A DNA stretch of 64,000 nucleotides from the NCBI RefSeq assembly GCF_000715075.1, contig NC_134090.1, positions 47,995,792 through 48,059,791 of the forward strand, written 5' to 3'. This stretch comes from Nicotiana tabacum. Taxonomy: Eukaryota; Streptophyta; Magnoliopsida; Solanales; Solanaceae. Position 1 is the stretch's first letter. Each line of letters begins with the position of its first letter. The notes under the pieces were generated by a model. It worked only from the letters and a program-made list of their open reading frames with translations, was not told the DNA's origin and ran no database searches. A program made the translations under genes and the position numbers. Positions 24,701-34,778 of the stretch are shown piece after piece.

Positions 24701-25243
24701 TCATAAAAAGAAGACTGAGAAACGACACAATCCAAAACTCAACTCGGCTAAAAACATCCAATCTAAGACACTGGTTGCCAAGGCCTGAACATCCAATGCC
24801 AATGGCCTCTCTATTGCTGGTAGATATGCTAGACTGCCCAAACTCTCCACCCTACGACTTAGGGAATCGGCCACCACATTGGCCTTCCCGGGATGGTACA
24901 AAATGGTGATATCATAATCCTTATGCAGCTCTAACCACCTCTATTGATGCAAGTTAAGATCCTTCTATTTGAACAGAAGCTACAGACTTCGGTGATCAGT
25001 GTAGATCTCACAATGGACACCATACAAATAGTGCCGCCAAATCCTTAAGGCATGAACAATAGTTGCTAACTCAAGGTCGTGGATAGGATAGTTCTGCTCA
25101 TGCACCTTCAGCTGTCTAGACGCGTAGGCAATCACCCAACCATCTTGCATCAACACCGCATCGAGACCAATTTGTGACGCATCACAATATACAGTATAAG
25201 ACCCCAAACTTATAGGCAATACCAATACTGGGGTTGTAGTCAA
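24701..25243 (-). pseudogene. RNase H domain of the minus-strand Tekay-like element
   Basis: The minus strand encodes [54 protein letters not shown] and EIYTDHRSL in one open stretch (24980-25243). After stops it continues with the end [15 protein letters not shown] (24701-24901). The D of CDAS, the E of HDLE and the D of YTDH are the conserved acidic RNase H positions. A stop interrupts the [17 protein letters not shown] region. It would degrade the RNA strand during reverse transcription, but is clearly disabled. Confidence 0.85.
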
Positions 25244-25289
25244 AGTTGTCTTGAACTTTTGAAATCTCTCTTCACACTCCTTTGTCCAC

Positions 25290-26262
25290 CTGAACGGGGC
25301 ACCCTTCTAGGTCAGTCGGGTCATAGGTGTTACAATAGATGAGAAACCCTCTACAAATTGACGGTAATACCCCGCCAAACCAAGAAAATTCTAGATCTCT
25401 ATAGCTGAGGACGGGTTGGGCCAACTTTGCGCTGCTTTAATCTTCTTTGGATCTACCTTTATCCCTTCACTTGATACTATGCAGCCCAAAAATGCCACAG
25501 AATCTAGCCAGAACTCACACTTCAAAATTTTTGCATATAACTTCTTTACTCTCAAGGTTTGAAGCATAGTCCTTAGGTGCCGCTCATGGTCCTCCCAACT
25601 CTAGGAGTACACCAGAATGTCGTCAATAAACATAATAACGAATGAGTTAAGATAGGGTCGGAATACACTGTGCATTAAATGCATGAATAATGATAGGGTA
25701 TTGGTCATCCCAAATGATATCACAAGGAACTCGTAGTGACCATACCAAGTCCTGAAGGCAGTCTTCGGGATATCTGGCTCCTGAATCTTCAACTGATAAT
25801 AGCCAGAACATAAGTCAATCTTAGAAAACACTCTGGAACCATGTAGCTGATCAAATAGGTCATTAATACGTGGCAATGGATGCCTGTTCTTCACTGTAAC
25901 TTTGTTCAACTAGCGATAATCAATACACATACGCATAGATCCATCCTTCTTCTTCATAAACAAACTAGATCACCCCAAGGCGACATACTGGGCCGAATGA
26001 AACCCTTATCAAGCAACTCTTGTAACTGCTCCTTCAACTCAGGTGGAGCCATACAATATGGGAAAATATAGATAGGTTGAGTGTCTGGTAACAAATCAAT
26101 ACCAAAGTTAATATCCCTATCGGGCGGCATGCTGAAAGATCTATTGGAAATACATCTGGATAATCCCTCACTAGAGGAACTGACTCCACAGTAGGAGTGT
26201 CAATACTGACATCTCTCACATAAGCTAGATACGCATCACATCCCTTCTCTACCATTCTCTAA
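25290..26262 (-). pseudogene. reverse transcriptase and end of protease of the minus-strand Tekay-like element
   Basis: A 102-residue open block (25601-25909) holds the palm: [54 protein letters not shown] and FIDDILVYS, so the FxDD catalytic pair is kept. Upstream, [18 protein letters not shown] is followed by a one-base loss in the WGAPV.FVKKK region, and the DYRQLN motif is DYR-stop-LN. At 26034-26255 the linker after the protease is seen (MVEKGCDAYLAYVRD). Downstream (25290-25600) lie the thumb and connection ([16 protein letters not shown]) with several stops. The protease active site is not present. Confidence 0.85.
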
Positions 26263-26299
26263 GCCTTTAGAAATAAAATAACTCTGCTAGGACCATAAT

Positions 26300-26548
26300 C
26301 TAAGGGTCTAAAATCACCCAATAAAGCTAATCGAATCATAAAAATTAAAATCCGAATTCGATTACTCATAAGTCAAGTTTTCTAACTTAGCTTTCTAACT
26401 AAGAGGCTAAGTGATCATTTCATTCTAAAACTACTCTGAACCCAAAACTACCAACTCGATACAACTCAACATTGCTGAAAACACATAAAGAAACAGAAAT
26501 GGGGGAAACAGGGCTATAACTCTCACAACGACTGACCGAGTCGCTACA
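26300..26548 (-). repeat. LTR 5'-end fragment of a related gypsy family
   Basis: The minus strand starts TGTAGCGACTCGGTCAGTCG at 26548, with the layout of a Tekay-like LTR start (compare TGTAACGAACCGGCCAGTC at 23279) but little further identity. It stops after about 250 bases, where pol of the minus-strand element begins. It may be a truncated 5' LTR of a different family joined by deletion. On the right it abuts the ACINUS pseudogene directly. Confidence 0.55.
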
Positions 26549-26952
26549 ATCTTACCATTATCCTATTGTGTAAGACTGATCCATGAGAAATCCAAGAGGA
26601 GTTTAGGATAAAAAAAAAGCCTAATTATACTACTTGATACTCTTCCCTTGTGCCTTTAACTTTTCTGCAACTTGTTCATCAGACAAAGGCAAATAGTAAA
26701 TCTGAGGTGTTGCCTTTGTCTTCACAAAAAGATCATCCAGAGTGCCAACTAGAGGGTCAAATTTCTCAGGAAGTGGAGGTGGTGCTGGTAGAGGATGCTG
26801 CTCCCTTGTTGTTGGGAGCTTCCTTAATGGTGGTGGATTAGACAACATTGGAGGAGGTGGGAGAGATGGAGGAGGTTGAAGCTACTTATTCTGCATTTGT
26901 TGCCTTGGTAATGGTTGGGGCTTGGCAAAAGGTGGGGCAATAGAATTAAGGT
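26549..26952 (-). pseudogene. ACINUS-like pseudogene, 3' part of last exon
   Basis: The minus strand encodes a Pro-rich stretch (LQPPPSLPPPPMLSNPPPL), then PLPEKFDPL and the RSB-like motif LDDLFVKTKATPQIYYLPL, and ends SDEQVAEKLKAQGKSIK-stop near 26630. This matches the last exon of the open copy at 62629-63045, including about 80 bases of 3' flank. A TAG at 26882-26884 replaces the Gln codon of QNKQLQP. It keeps about 25 Pro-rich residues that the open copy lacks. The exon is cut at 26952 by the Tekay-like element and resumes at 39989. RSB-type motifs bind RNPS1/SR45 and SAP18 in the ASAP complex. Confidence 0.85.
26948..26952. other. target site duplication TAAGG, left
   Basis: TAAGG directly precedes TGTAACGACC of the left LTR and recurs at 39984-39988 after the right LTR. 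Confidence 0.92.
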
Positions 26953-27599
26953 GTAACGACCCGGCCGGTCGTTTTAAATGCTTTTCTCGAGTTTATTTCT
27001 GCTATTTTGAGTTGCTGGAAGGATTCATTTGGAGTTTCGAAGTGTCTTGAGACACTTTGTCCCTAAATGAGAGCTTAAGCTTTAAAATGTGGACCATAGT
27101 TGGAATAGTATGAAGACGACCTCGGAATGGAATTCTGTCAGTTCTGTTAGCTCCGTTGGGTGATTTCAGGCTTAGGGGCATGTTCAGATTGTGTTTTGGA
27201 GATCCGTAGCTTATTTAGGCTTGAAATACCGAAAGTTGAATTTTTAAAGTTTCCGGTTCGATAGTGAGATTTTGATCCACGGGTCGAAATAGAATTTCGA
27301 GAGTTGAAGTAGCTCTGTAGTGTTAAATGTGACGTGTGTGCAAAACTTCAGGTCAATCAGATGTGGTTTGATAGACTTTTTGATCGAAAACGGAAATTGG
27401 AAGTTTCGAAAATCCTTAGGCTTGGATTGGAGAATGATTTGTGGTTTTAGCATTGTTTGATGTGATTCGAGAGTTAGAATAAGTTCGTATGATGTTTTAG
27501 GATTGGTTGGCATGTTTGGTTGAAGTCCCGGGGGCCTCAGGTGAGTTTCGGGTGCTTAACGGAAGTAGAATTGTGACTTAGGAGAAATTTGAAGTTAAC

Positions 27600-27865
27600 T
27601 GGATCTGTCATAACCGCACCTGCATGCATGGGACCGCAGGTGTGGGCCCGCAAAGTGATGGAGAAGCCACAGATACGGCTGGGCATTTGGAGTTCTGAAG
27701 TCGCAGGTGCGAGAGCTGAAGCACACCTGCGAGACCGTAGGTGTGGTAGAAGAAGCGCAGGTGCGGCCCAGTACTTTAAGTGGAATTTCGCAGGTGCGCA
27801 CCTGGGACCACAAGTTTGGGTCTGTAGGTGTGAGGAAAAGACCGCAGGTGCGGAAACCCTGGGCC
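27600..27865 (+). promoter_or_regulatory. cluster of CGCAGGTGCG / CACCTG words upstream of the LTR TATA box
   Basis: Eight CAGGTG or CACCTG cores (the E-box form CANNTG), mostly inside CGCAGGTGCG or CGCACCTGCG, lie within 270 bases upstream of the TATA box. The same cluster is in the 3' LTR at 37940-38195 and, inverted, in the LTR at 22255-22590. A regulatory role is inferred from position and recurrence. Confidence 0.45.
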
Positions 27866-27870
27866 AGAAA

Positions 27871-27880
27871 CTATATAAGG
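27871..27880 (+). promoter_or_regulatory. candidate TATA box of the Tekay-like LTR promoter
   Basis: CTATATAAGG at 918 bases into the LTR, just after the CpG-rich cluster. It is conserved in the 3' LTR at 38203-38212. Transcription would begin near 27905. Confidence 0.6.
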
Positions 27881-28736
27881 TTTCAGTCACGATTTTTTCC
27901 CATTCTTTCACCATTTTCATCCGGGATTTGAGCTTTTTGGGAGGTTTTTAAGAGGGAATTCAACTGAGCTTCGAGGAGCTTAGATTTTTGGAACCCAAAC
28001 TCATTATTATGGTATTATTCTACTAATTTTGCAAGAAATTTATGGAAAATAAGGGTTAAATTTGGAGGTTTAGGATTTGAAATTGGAGACTTGGAATTGG
28101 GGATTTGAGGGGTTGTTTGTGATCCGATTTTCGTGTAGTTGGTATGTATGAACTCGTGAGAGCATGAGGATTCTAGTTTTGTAAATTTTACCTGATTCTG
28201 AGATGTGGGCTCGGGGGACATTTTGGGCGATCTTCCTAATTTTGCGTGTTAGCTTCGAATTAATTAGTGGAACTGGTTACTTGAAGTCATATTTATATTA
28301 TGCAATTCATTTGAATAGATTTGGGCCATTTGGAGTCGGATACTCGTGGCAAGAACATGATACCATGTTGATTGAGCTGGTTCGAGGTAAGTGGCTTGTC
28401 TAACCTTGTGTGAGGGAAACGCCCCTTAGGATTTGGTATTGTCGAGATATGAAATGTCTTGTACGTGAGGTGATGAGTGCATATATGTGCTAATTGTTGA
28501 AAATCCTAATTTTCATTAAGTAACTATAATTGTGTTTTTCTTCCTTGTTGTACATTACTTGCAATTTAAGCCTACTGTTAGTTTAGGAAAGCATGTATAA
28601 GTTGACTTAATTGCTTTACTTGTTCAAACTGCTTTATTTGAATTCTATACAGCATGCTAGGTTAGAAACACCTGTTGTACCTTGGTATGAAATTGGATTG
28701 AATTGAATACTCTTCGTGTTGCTGCTGTGTGTTTAC

Positions 28737-29012
28737 TTTGAGGACTACTGGACGGTATCCCAGGAGATCCCCCTGTTTGTTTACTTTGGGACTACGGATC
28801 GGTGTTCCGGTAGATACCCTTGCACATTTATAGTTGGGACTACAGGACAGCTCCTGGTAGATCCCCTGTACTGGGTATTTACTTTGGGACTACGGATTGG
28901 TATTTTGGGAGTTTCCCCTGCATCTTTATGATTCGGACTACGGGACAGTATCCCGTGAGAACCTCTGGACATTTATGTTTGGGACTATGGGACGGTATCC
29001 CGGGAGATCCCC
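28737..29012 (+). repeat. six degenerate ~50-bp repeats in the 5' LTR
   Basis: Units of the form TTTGGGACTACGGGACGG, TATCCCGGGAGATCCCC, then a T-rich spacer. GGGAC(GG)TATCCC and GGGAGATCCC are imperfect inverted repeats, so each unit could form a small hairpin in RNA. They are matched by 39071-39350 in the 3' LTR. Confidence 0.8.
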
Positions 29013-29583
29013 TACTGCTATTTTTGTGTATTGAGTTAGATTCTTTCTGTGTTTTTATTTGTTATAGACAGTTAGCACTTAAATTATATTGTCATATTCT
29101 ATGTTGTTTTACCTTGTTTTTCATCTATAATCAGTAGGGCCCTGACTTTCCTCATCACTACCCGACCGAGGTTAGGCTTGGCACTTACTAAGTATCGATG
29201 TGGTGTACTCATGCCCTTCCTATGCATGTCTTTTCATGTGCAAATTCAGTTACTTTGGCTTAACCTACCATCCTTAAGGGGAGACAATTCTTCAGAGACT
29301 TCGAAGTATATCTACCGTGTCCGCAGACTGAGGAGTCCCTCTCCATTCTCTCTTGTAGTTACAACCTTTCTCTATTTACTTTGATTTAGACATTCTAGAG
29401 TTAGAGTACTATGTGGTATCTGTAGCTTGTGATTTCATGAGATTCTGGGTTTTGGGAGATCTTTTCAGTTGAGAGTGTGTATTTGTATATGCTGAGCGGC
29501 ATCTTAAACATTTTCATTATGTTTATCTGCGGTTTCTATTAGTTTTTATCTGTTATTTTCCTTTTTCACAAATTGTTAGGCTT

Positions 29584-29604
29584 ACCTAGTCGTAGAGACT
29601 AGGT
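29584..29604 (+). other. U5 stem-loop near the LTR end
   Basis: ACCTAGTC, loop GTAGA, GACTAGGT: a perfect 8-bp stem ending 42 bases before the LTR end. The 3' LTR has it at 39921-39941 and the minus-strand element at 20273-20293 with a different loop (TTTAA on plus). Confidence 0.75.
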
Positions 29605-29649
29605 GACATCACGATAGTTCACGGAGGGCAAACTGGGATCGTGACAAGT

Positions 29650-29661
29650 TTGTATCAGAGC
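29650..29661 (+). other. primer-binding site, initiator tRNA-Met type, one mismatch
   Basis: TTGTATCAGAGC differs from the standard TGGTATCAGAGC by one G-to-T change. It lies three bases after the LTR end. Confidence 0.85.
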
Positions 29662-29847
29662 TCAAGGTTCATAGGAGTCATGAATCACAAGCCGGTTTAT
29701 TAGAGTCTCGCAGATCGGTACGGATACGTCTTTACTTATCTATGAGAGGCTATGTAACTGTTAGGAAAACTTCACTTTATTTAATTTCCTTGTCGTGCAA
29801 AATTTTGATATCACAATACTAAACTTCTGTCTTCTATTCTCTCATAG

Positions 29848-31260
29848 ATGGTGAGGACACGTGCTACCGAAGATGACCAGGCACCCGCGCCCCCTGCTAG
29901 AGTCGTCAGAGGTCGGGGCCAGGGTAGAGGCCGAGGATGCGCCCGTGGTGCAGCCAGAGCATCCGCTTGAGCTGCCACAGAGGAGCCACCAACAACTCCA
30001 GCCGGAGTCTAGGCACCTGATATGCCTACTGCTACTACTATTCCAGCTCTTCAGGAAACTCTTGCACAGTTCGTGAGCATGTACACCACTCTAGCTCAGG
30101 CAGGGCTGATTTCCCTTATTGCAGCCACATCCCAGGCCGGGGGAGGAGCATAGACTCCTACCGCCCGCACTCCTGAGCAGCGAGTCCAGGTTGATCAGAT
30201 CCCATAGGTTATAGCGGTACCGCCTCTAGTCCTAGATCAGCTCGAGGATAGGGCAGCGGCTTCAGAGGATGAGCAGCGGAGGCTTGAGAGGTTCAAGAAG
30301 TATAAGCCTCCTCTATTCAGTAGTTTAGCATCAGATGATGCCCTGGGATTTCTGGAGGAGTGTCACCGTATCCTACGCACTATAGGTATATCAGGATCGA
30401 GTGGGGTTTCTTTCACTGCCTTCTAGCTTCGAGGAGCCGCCTACAAGTAGTGGCGTACTAGTGAGTTGGACAGTCCAGATGAGGCAGCATCCCTTACTTG
30501 GACTTAATTTTCAGATATGTTCCTGGGAAAGTTTGTTCCTCAGGGCCTTAGGAATGCATGGCGTGCAGAGTTTGAGCATTTGCGCCAGGGCACTATGACT
30601 GTTTCAGAGTATGCTATCCGTTTCACTGACTTGCCTAGGCATGCACCAACCTTGGTTGCTGTAGTTCGTGAGAGAGTTTGCCGGTTTATTGAGGGGCTCA
30701 TTCCCAGCATCAGGTCTAGCATGGATCATAAGTTGGAGATAGATATTTCTTATCACCAGGTGGTGAGCATTGCTAGGTGAGTGGAGGGTATGCATGCTCG
30801 AGATAGAGAGGAGAGGGAGGCCAAGAGGTCTCGAGAGCCAGGCCATTATTCTGGTGCCCGTGCTCCAGCTACAGTTTGTCATGGTAGCGGTTATATGATT
30901 CGCCCCGTTCACTCAGCTCTTCCAGCAGCTAGTGGTGTTCCAGCTCCTCCTAGACCTCAGAAGCCTTATTATGCACCTCCAGTATCTAGTGCACCTCCTG
31001 TATGGGGTACTTTCAGTGGTCAGTCCAGCAAACCTGGCCCGAGCCTGTCACAACCACCACGTCCTCCTAGAGCTTATTTTGAGTGTGGTGACACGCGCCA
31101 TATGGTGAGGGATTGCCCCAGACTTATGAGGGGTTCACCTCCATAGACTCCTCAGCCACAGCGTGCCCCACAGAGTTCCCATGCTATGGTTCCAGCACCA
31201 GTTGCTACCCCACCTGCTTAGCCAGCTAGAGGTGGAGGTTGGGGAGGTAGGGTCGCCCTA
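29848..31260 (+). pseudogene. gag of the plus-strand Tekay-like element
   Basis: The start MVRTRATEDDQAPAPP at 29848 is the usual beginning of gag in this clade. It is followed by an Arg/Gly-rich segment, the Retrotrans_gag domain (LERFKKYKPPLFSS, FVPQGLRNAWRAEFEHLRQG, SEYAIRFTDLPRHAP) and a Pro/Ser-rich linker. The zinc knuckle at about 31075-31125 reads YFECGDTRHMVRDCPR, so its first Cys is Tyr. In-frame stops occur at 30010, 30151, 30205, 30424, 30448, 30505, 30778, 31144 and 31219. Judged against the family, most replace Gln (CAG to TAG). A frameshift follows near 31240. Gag would form the particle and bind RNA. Confidence 0.9.
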
Positions 31261-31958
31261 GAGGGGGAGGCCAGGCCAAATATTATGCCCTTCCTGCCCG
31301 TACCGAGGTTGTCGCCTCTGATTCTGTCATCACAGGTATTGTCCTGGTTTATCATAGGGATGCATCAGTTTTATTCAATCCAGACTCCACTTATTCTTAT
31401 GTGTCTTCTTATTTTTCCCCGCATTTAGGCGTATCTCGGGATTCTTTGAGTTCCCATGTTCATGTTTCTACTCTTGTGGGAGATTCTCTTGTTGTGGACC
31501 GCGTTTATCAGTCGTGTTTGGTTGCTCTTAGTGATTTTGAGACCAGAGCCGATTTGTTATTGATCATCATGGTAGATTTTGATATTATCTTGGGCATGGA
31601 CTAGTTGTCTCCCCATTATGATATTCTTGATTGTCACACCAAAACTGTAACGCTGGATATGCCAGGTGTATCGAGAGTAGAGTGGAGGGGTACTTTAGAT
31701 CACACTTCCAGTAGAGTTATTTCTTTCCTTAAAGCTCAATGAATGGTTGAGAAGGGGTGTGACGCGTATCTGGCCTATGTGAGAAATGTTAGTGTTGATA
31801 CCCCTATAGTTGATTCAGTCCCAGTAGTAGGGGACTTCCCCAATGTGTTTCCAGCTGATCTTTTGGGTATGCCACCCGACAAAGATATTGATTTTGGCAT
31901 TGATCTATTGCAGGGCACTCATCCCATTTCTATCCTCTGTATGCTCCTCCTGAGTTGA
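31261..31958 (+). pseudogene. aspartic protease region of the plus-strand Tekay-like element
   Basis: The frame now runs TEVVASDSVITGIVLVYHRD, then SVLFNPDSTYSYVSSYFSP and DFDIILGMD. The family active site is FD.GS; here it is FNPDS, so the catalytic Asp is Asn and the Gly is Asp. A TAG at 31602 replaces Trp in GMDWLS and a TGA at 31740 replaces Arg before MVEKGCDAYLAYVRN. A frameshift near 31930 (HPISI) leads to the RT frame. Confidence 0.85.
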
Positions 31959-32775
31959 AAGAGTTGAAGGAGTAGTTACAGGAATCGCTTGATAAGGGTT
32001 TTATTCGGCCTAGTGTATCACATTGGGGTGCTCCTGTCTTGTTTGTGAAGAAAAAGGATGGTTCTATGCCTATGTGCATTGATTATTGTCAGTTGAACAA
32101 AGTTACAGTGAAGAACCGGTATCCTTTGCCTCGTATTGATGATTTGTTTGACTAGCTACAGGGTGCACGAGTGTTTTCTAAGATTTACTTGCATTCAGGT
32201 TACCATTAGTTGAAGATTCAGGAGCCAGACATCCCGAAGACTGCTTTCAGGACTTGGTATGGTCATTACGAGTTCCTTGTTATGTCATTTGGGCTGACCA
32301 ATGCCCCATCAGCCTTCATGCATTTGATGCACAGTGTGTTCCGGCCATATCTTGACTCGTTTGTCATTGTCTTTATTGCTGATATTTTGGTATACTTCCG
32401 AAGTGGGGAGGATCATGAGTAGCACCTGAGGACAATGCTTCAGACTTTGAGGGAAAAGAGGTTATATGCAAAGTTCTCGAAATGTGAGTTTTGGTTGGAT
32501 TCCATGGAATTCTTGGGCCACGTGGTATCAAGTGAAGGTATACAGGTGGGCCTGAAGAAAGTGGAAGCAGTGTATAGTTGGCCCAGACCATCCTCACCTA
32601 CAAAGATCTGCAGTTTTCTTGGCTTGGCAGGTTATTACCGTCGATTCGTTGAGGGGTTTTCATCTATTGCAACACCAATGACCAGGCTGACCCAGAAGGG
32701 TGCTCCGTTCCAGTGGACGGAAGAGTGTAAGGCAAGCTTTCAAAAGTTCAAGACAACTTTCACTACGCCCCAATT
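31959..32775 (+). pseudogene. reverse transcriptase of the plus-strand Tekay-like element
   Basis: Recognisable blocks are [92 protein letters not shown] and FIADILVY. Later blocks are [16 protein letters not shown] and [17 protein letters not shown]. The catalytic FIDD is FIAD, so the first Asp of the pair is Ala; the Asp of FSKID is Tyr. TAG stops are at 31973, 32153, 32207 and 32420. At 32153 and 32207 the minus-strand element in this window has Gln. A frameshift near 32770 ends this part. Confidence 0.9.
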
Positions 32776-33718
32776 TTGATACTGCCTATAGGTTCGGGGT
32801 CTTATACAGTCTATTGTGATGCCTCGAGGATTGGCCTCAGAGCGGTGTTGATGCAGGACGATAGGGTGATTGCCTATGCGTCCAGCCAGTTGAAGGTACA
32901 TGAGAAGAATTATCATGTCCATGATCTCGAGGTAGCTGCTATTGTTCACGCCTTGAAGATCTGGCGTCATTATCTGTACAGTGTGCCTTATGAGATTTAT
33001 ACTGACCACTGGAGTTTGCAGTATTTGTTCAAGCAGAAGGACCTTAATTTGCGCCAGAGGAGGTGGTTAGAGCTGTTGAAGGACTATGATATCACTATCT
33101 TGTATCACCCGGGCAAGGCCAATGTGGTGGCCGATGCTTTGAGTCGCCGGGCAGAGAACTTGGGGAGTTTGACTTATTTACCAGTAGTGGAGAGGCCCAT
33201 GGCGATGGATGTTCAGGCCTTAGCCAGCCAGTTTGTGAGATTGGATCTTCCGGAGCCTAGTCGGGTTCTAGCTTGCGTAGTCTCTCGGTCTTCCTTATTT
33301 GATCGTATCAGGGAGCGTCAGTATGATGACCCTAATTTGCTCGTCCTCAAGGACAAGGTCTTGCACGGTGATTCCAGAGATGTGACTATTGGTGATGACG
33401 GGGTATTGAGGATGCAGGGTCGGGTATGTGTACCTAATGTTGATGGGCTTCGGGAGTTGATTCTAGAGGAGGCCCACAGTTCACGGTATTCCATCCATCC
33501 AGGTGCCGCAAAGATGTACCAGGATTTGAGGCAGCACTATTGGTGGAGGCGGATGAAGAAAGATATAGTTGGGTTTGTAGCTTGGTGCCTCAATTGTCAG
33601 CAGGTGAAAGATGAGCACCAAAGACCAGGTGGGTTGCTTCAGCAGATAGAGATTCCGGAGTGGAAGCTGGAGAGGATCACCATGGACTTCATAGTTGGAC
33701 TCCCAATGGACGTTGAGG
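32776..33718 (+). pseudogene. RNase H and integrase N-terminal half, longest surviving open block
   Basis: A frame open for over 300 codons (380 to the stop at 33918, the last part out of register). It encodes RNase H ([66 protein letters not shown]), a linker, and the integrase zinc-binding region ([18 protein letters not shown], then [17 protein letters not shown]). It ends with the first catalytic Asp ([10 protein letters not shown]). The two His and two Cys of HHCC are present. After about 33718 the integrase core continues in another frame. The block has no upstream start of its own and would be read through as part of Pol. Confidence 0.9.
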
Positions 33719-34740
33719 AAGTTCGATGCCATTTGGGTGATTATGGATCAGCTGACCAAGTCAGCGTACTTTATTCCTGTGTGTACTACGTATTCTTCGG
33801 AGCAGTTGGCAGAGATGTACATCTGGGAGATTGTTCGCCTGCATGGTATTCCAGTTTCCATCATTTCAGACAGAGGTACTCAGTTTACATCACGGTTTTG
33901 GAGGGTCGTATAGCATGAGTTAGGTACTCGGGTGGAGTTGAGCACAACATTTCACCCCCAGATCGACGAACAGTCCAAGCACACTATTCAGATTCTTGAG
34001 GATATGCTATGTGCGTGTGTGATGGAGTTTGGAGGTTCTTGGGATCAGTTCTTACCACTGGCGGAGTTTGCCTACAACAACAACTATCAGTCCAGCATTC
34101 AGATGGCACCATATATGGCCTTGTATGGTAGGCGGTGTAGATCGCCGGTGGGTTGGTTTGATCCAGGTAAGGCTAGATTATTGGGCACAAACTTGGTTCA
34201 GGATGCTTTGGAGAAGGTTAAGGTGATTCAGGATAGACTCCGTATAGCCAAGTCCAGATAGAAGAGTTAAGCGGACCGGAAGGTTCGTTATGTTTCCTAT
34301 ATGGTTGGAAAGCGGGTTCTTCTTCGGGTTTCGCCTATGAAGGGCGTTATGAGGTTTGGGAAGAAAGGGAAGTTGAGTCTGAGGTTTATTGGTCCTTTTG
34401 AGATATTGAGATGTGTTGGGGGGTTGCTTATGAGCTTGCCTTACCTCCTAGCTTGGCAGTAGTTCATCCGGTATTTCATATTTTGATGCTCCGAAAGTAT
34501 CACGGTGATCCATCGCACGTGTTGGATTTCAGTTTAGTCCAGTTGGACAAGGACCTATCTTATGTTGAGGAGCCAGTGGCGATATTGGATAGACAGGTTT
34601 GAAAGCTGAGGTCAAAGAACATTGTGTCAGTGAAGATTCAGTAGCGGGGTTAGCCGGTTGAGGAGGCGACCTAGGAGACCGAGCAGGATATGCACAGTCG
34701 TTACCCTCATCTTTTCACTACTTCAGGTATGTCTCTATGC
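33695..34740 (+). pseudogene. integrase core and chromodomain-like tail, broken
   Basis: [19 protein letters not shown] and [20 protein letters not shown] give the second catalytic Asp. A TAG at 33911 follows. The next block STTFHPQIDEQSKHTIQ has Lys where the third catalytic Glu should be; the minus-strand element keeps SERTIQ. Then come MAPYMALYGRRCRSPVGWFD, stops at 34259 and 34268, GKRVLLRVSPMKGVMRFG and a frameshift near 34410. The chromodomain-like tail (HILMLRKYHGDPSHVLDFS, YVEEPVAILDRQV) has stops at 34600, 34642, 34651 and 34672. It ends SRYPHLFTTSG before the untranslated GCTCATTCGAGGATGGACG. Confidence 0.88.
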
Positions 34741-34765
34741 TCATTCGAGGATGGACGAATGTTTT

Positions 34766-34778
34766 AAGAGGGGGAGGA
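34766..34778 (+). other. polypurine tract of the plus-strand Tekay-like element
   Basis: AAGAGGGGGAGGA directly precedes the 3' LTR start TGTAACGACC. Confidence 0.88.

Larger units (their letters stand above)
20233..26300 (-). mobile_element. decayed Tekay/Del-like Ty3/gypsy chromovirus, 3' part
   Basis: On the minus strand, pol (end of protease, RT, RNase H, integrase and a chromodomain-like tail) is followed by a polypurine tract and a 3.05-kb 3' LTR that ends ...GTGACA at 20233. Gag, most of the protease, the primer-binding site and a matching 5' LTR are absent; the element stops near 26300 against a different LTR fragment. The amino-acid sequence closely parallels the plus-strand element at 26953-39983, so both belong to one clade. 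No matching target duplication was found (ACTCT on the left, ATCTT on the right of 26548). Confidence 0.8.
26953..29646 (+). repeat. 5' LTR of the plus-strand Tekay-like element (2694 bp)
   Basis: Starts TGTAACGACCCGGCC and ends GGGATCGTGACA. It contains, in order, a CpG-rich CAGGTG cluster (27600-27865), a TATA box (27871-27880), six ~50-bp GGGAC repeats (28737-29012) and a U5 stem-loop (29584-29604). It is collinear with the 3' LTR outside the nested insertion. Confidence 0.92.

Noticed and set aside
20228..26553. Target duplication for a complete element spanning 20233-26548
   Set aside because: ACTCT and ATCTT do not match, and the two LTR starts belong to different families.
27537..27951. 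Cys/Arg-rich open frames on both strands
   Set aside because: They are generated by the CpG-rich CAGGTG array of the LTR; the same pseudo-ORFs recur at 37839-38294 and 22214-22606.
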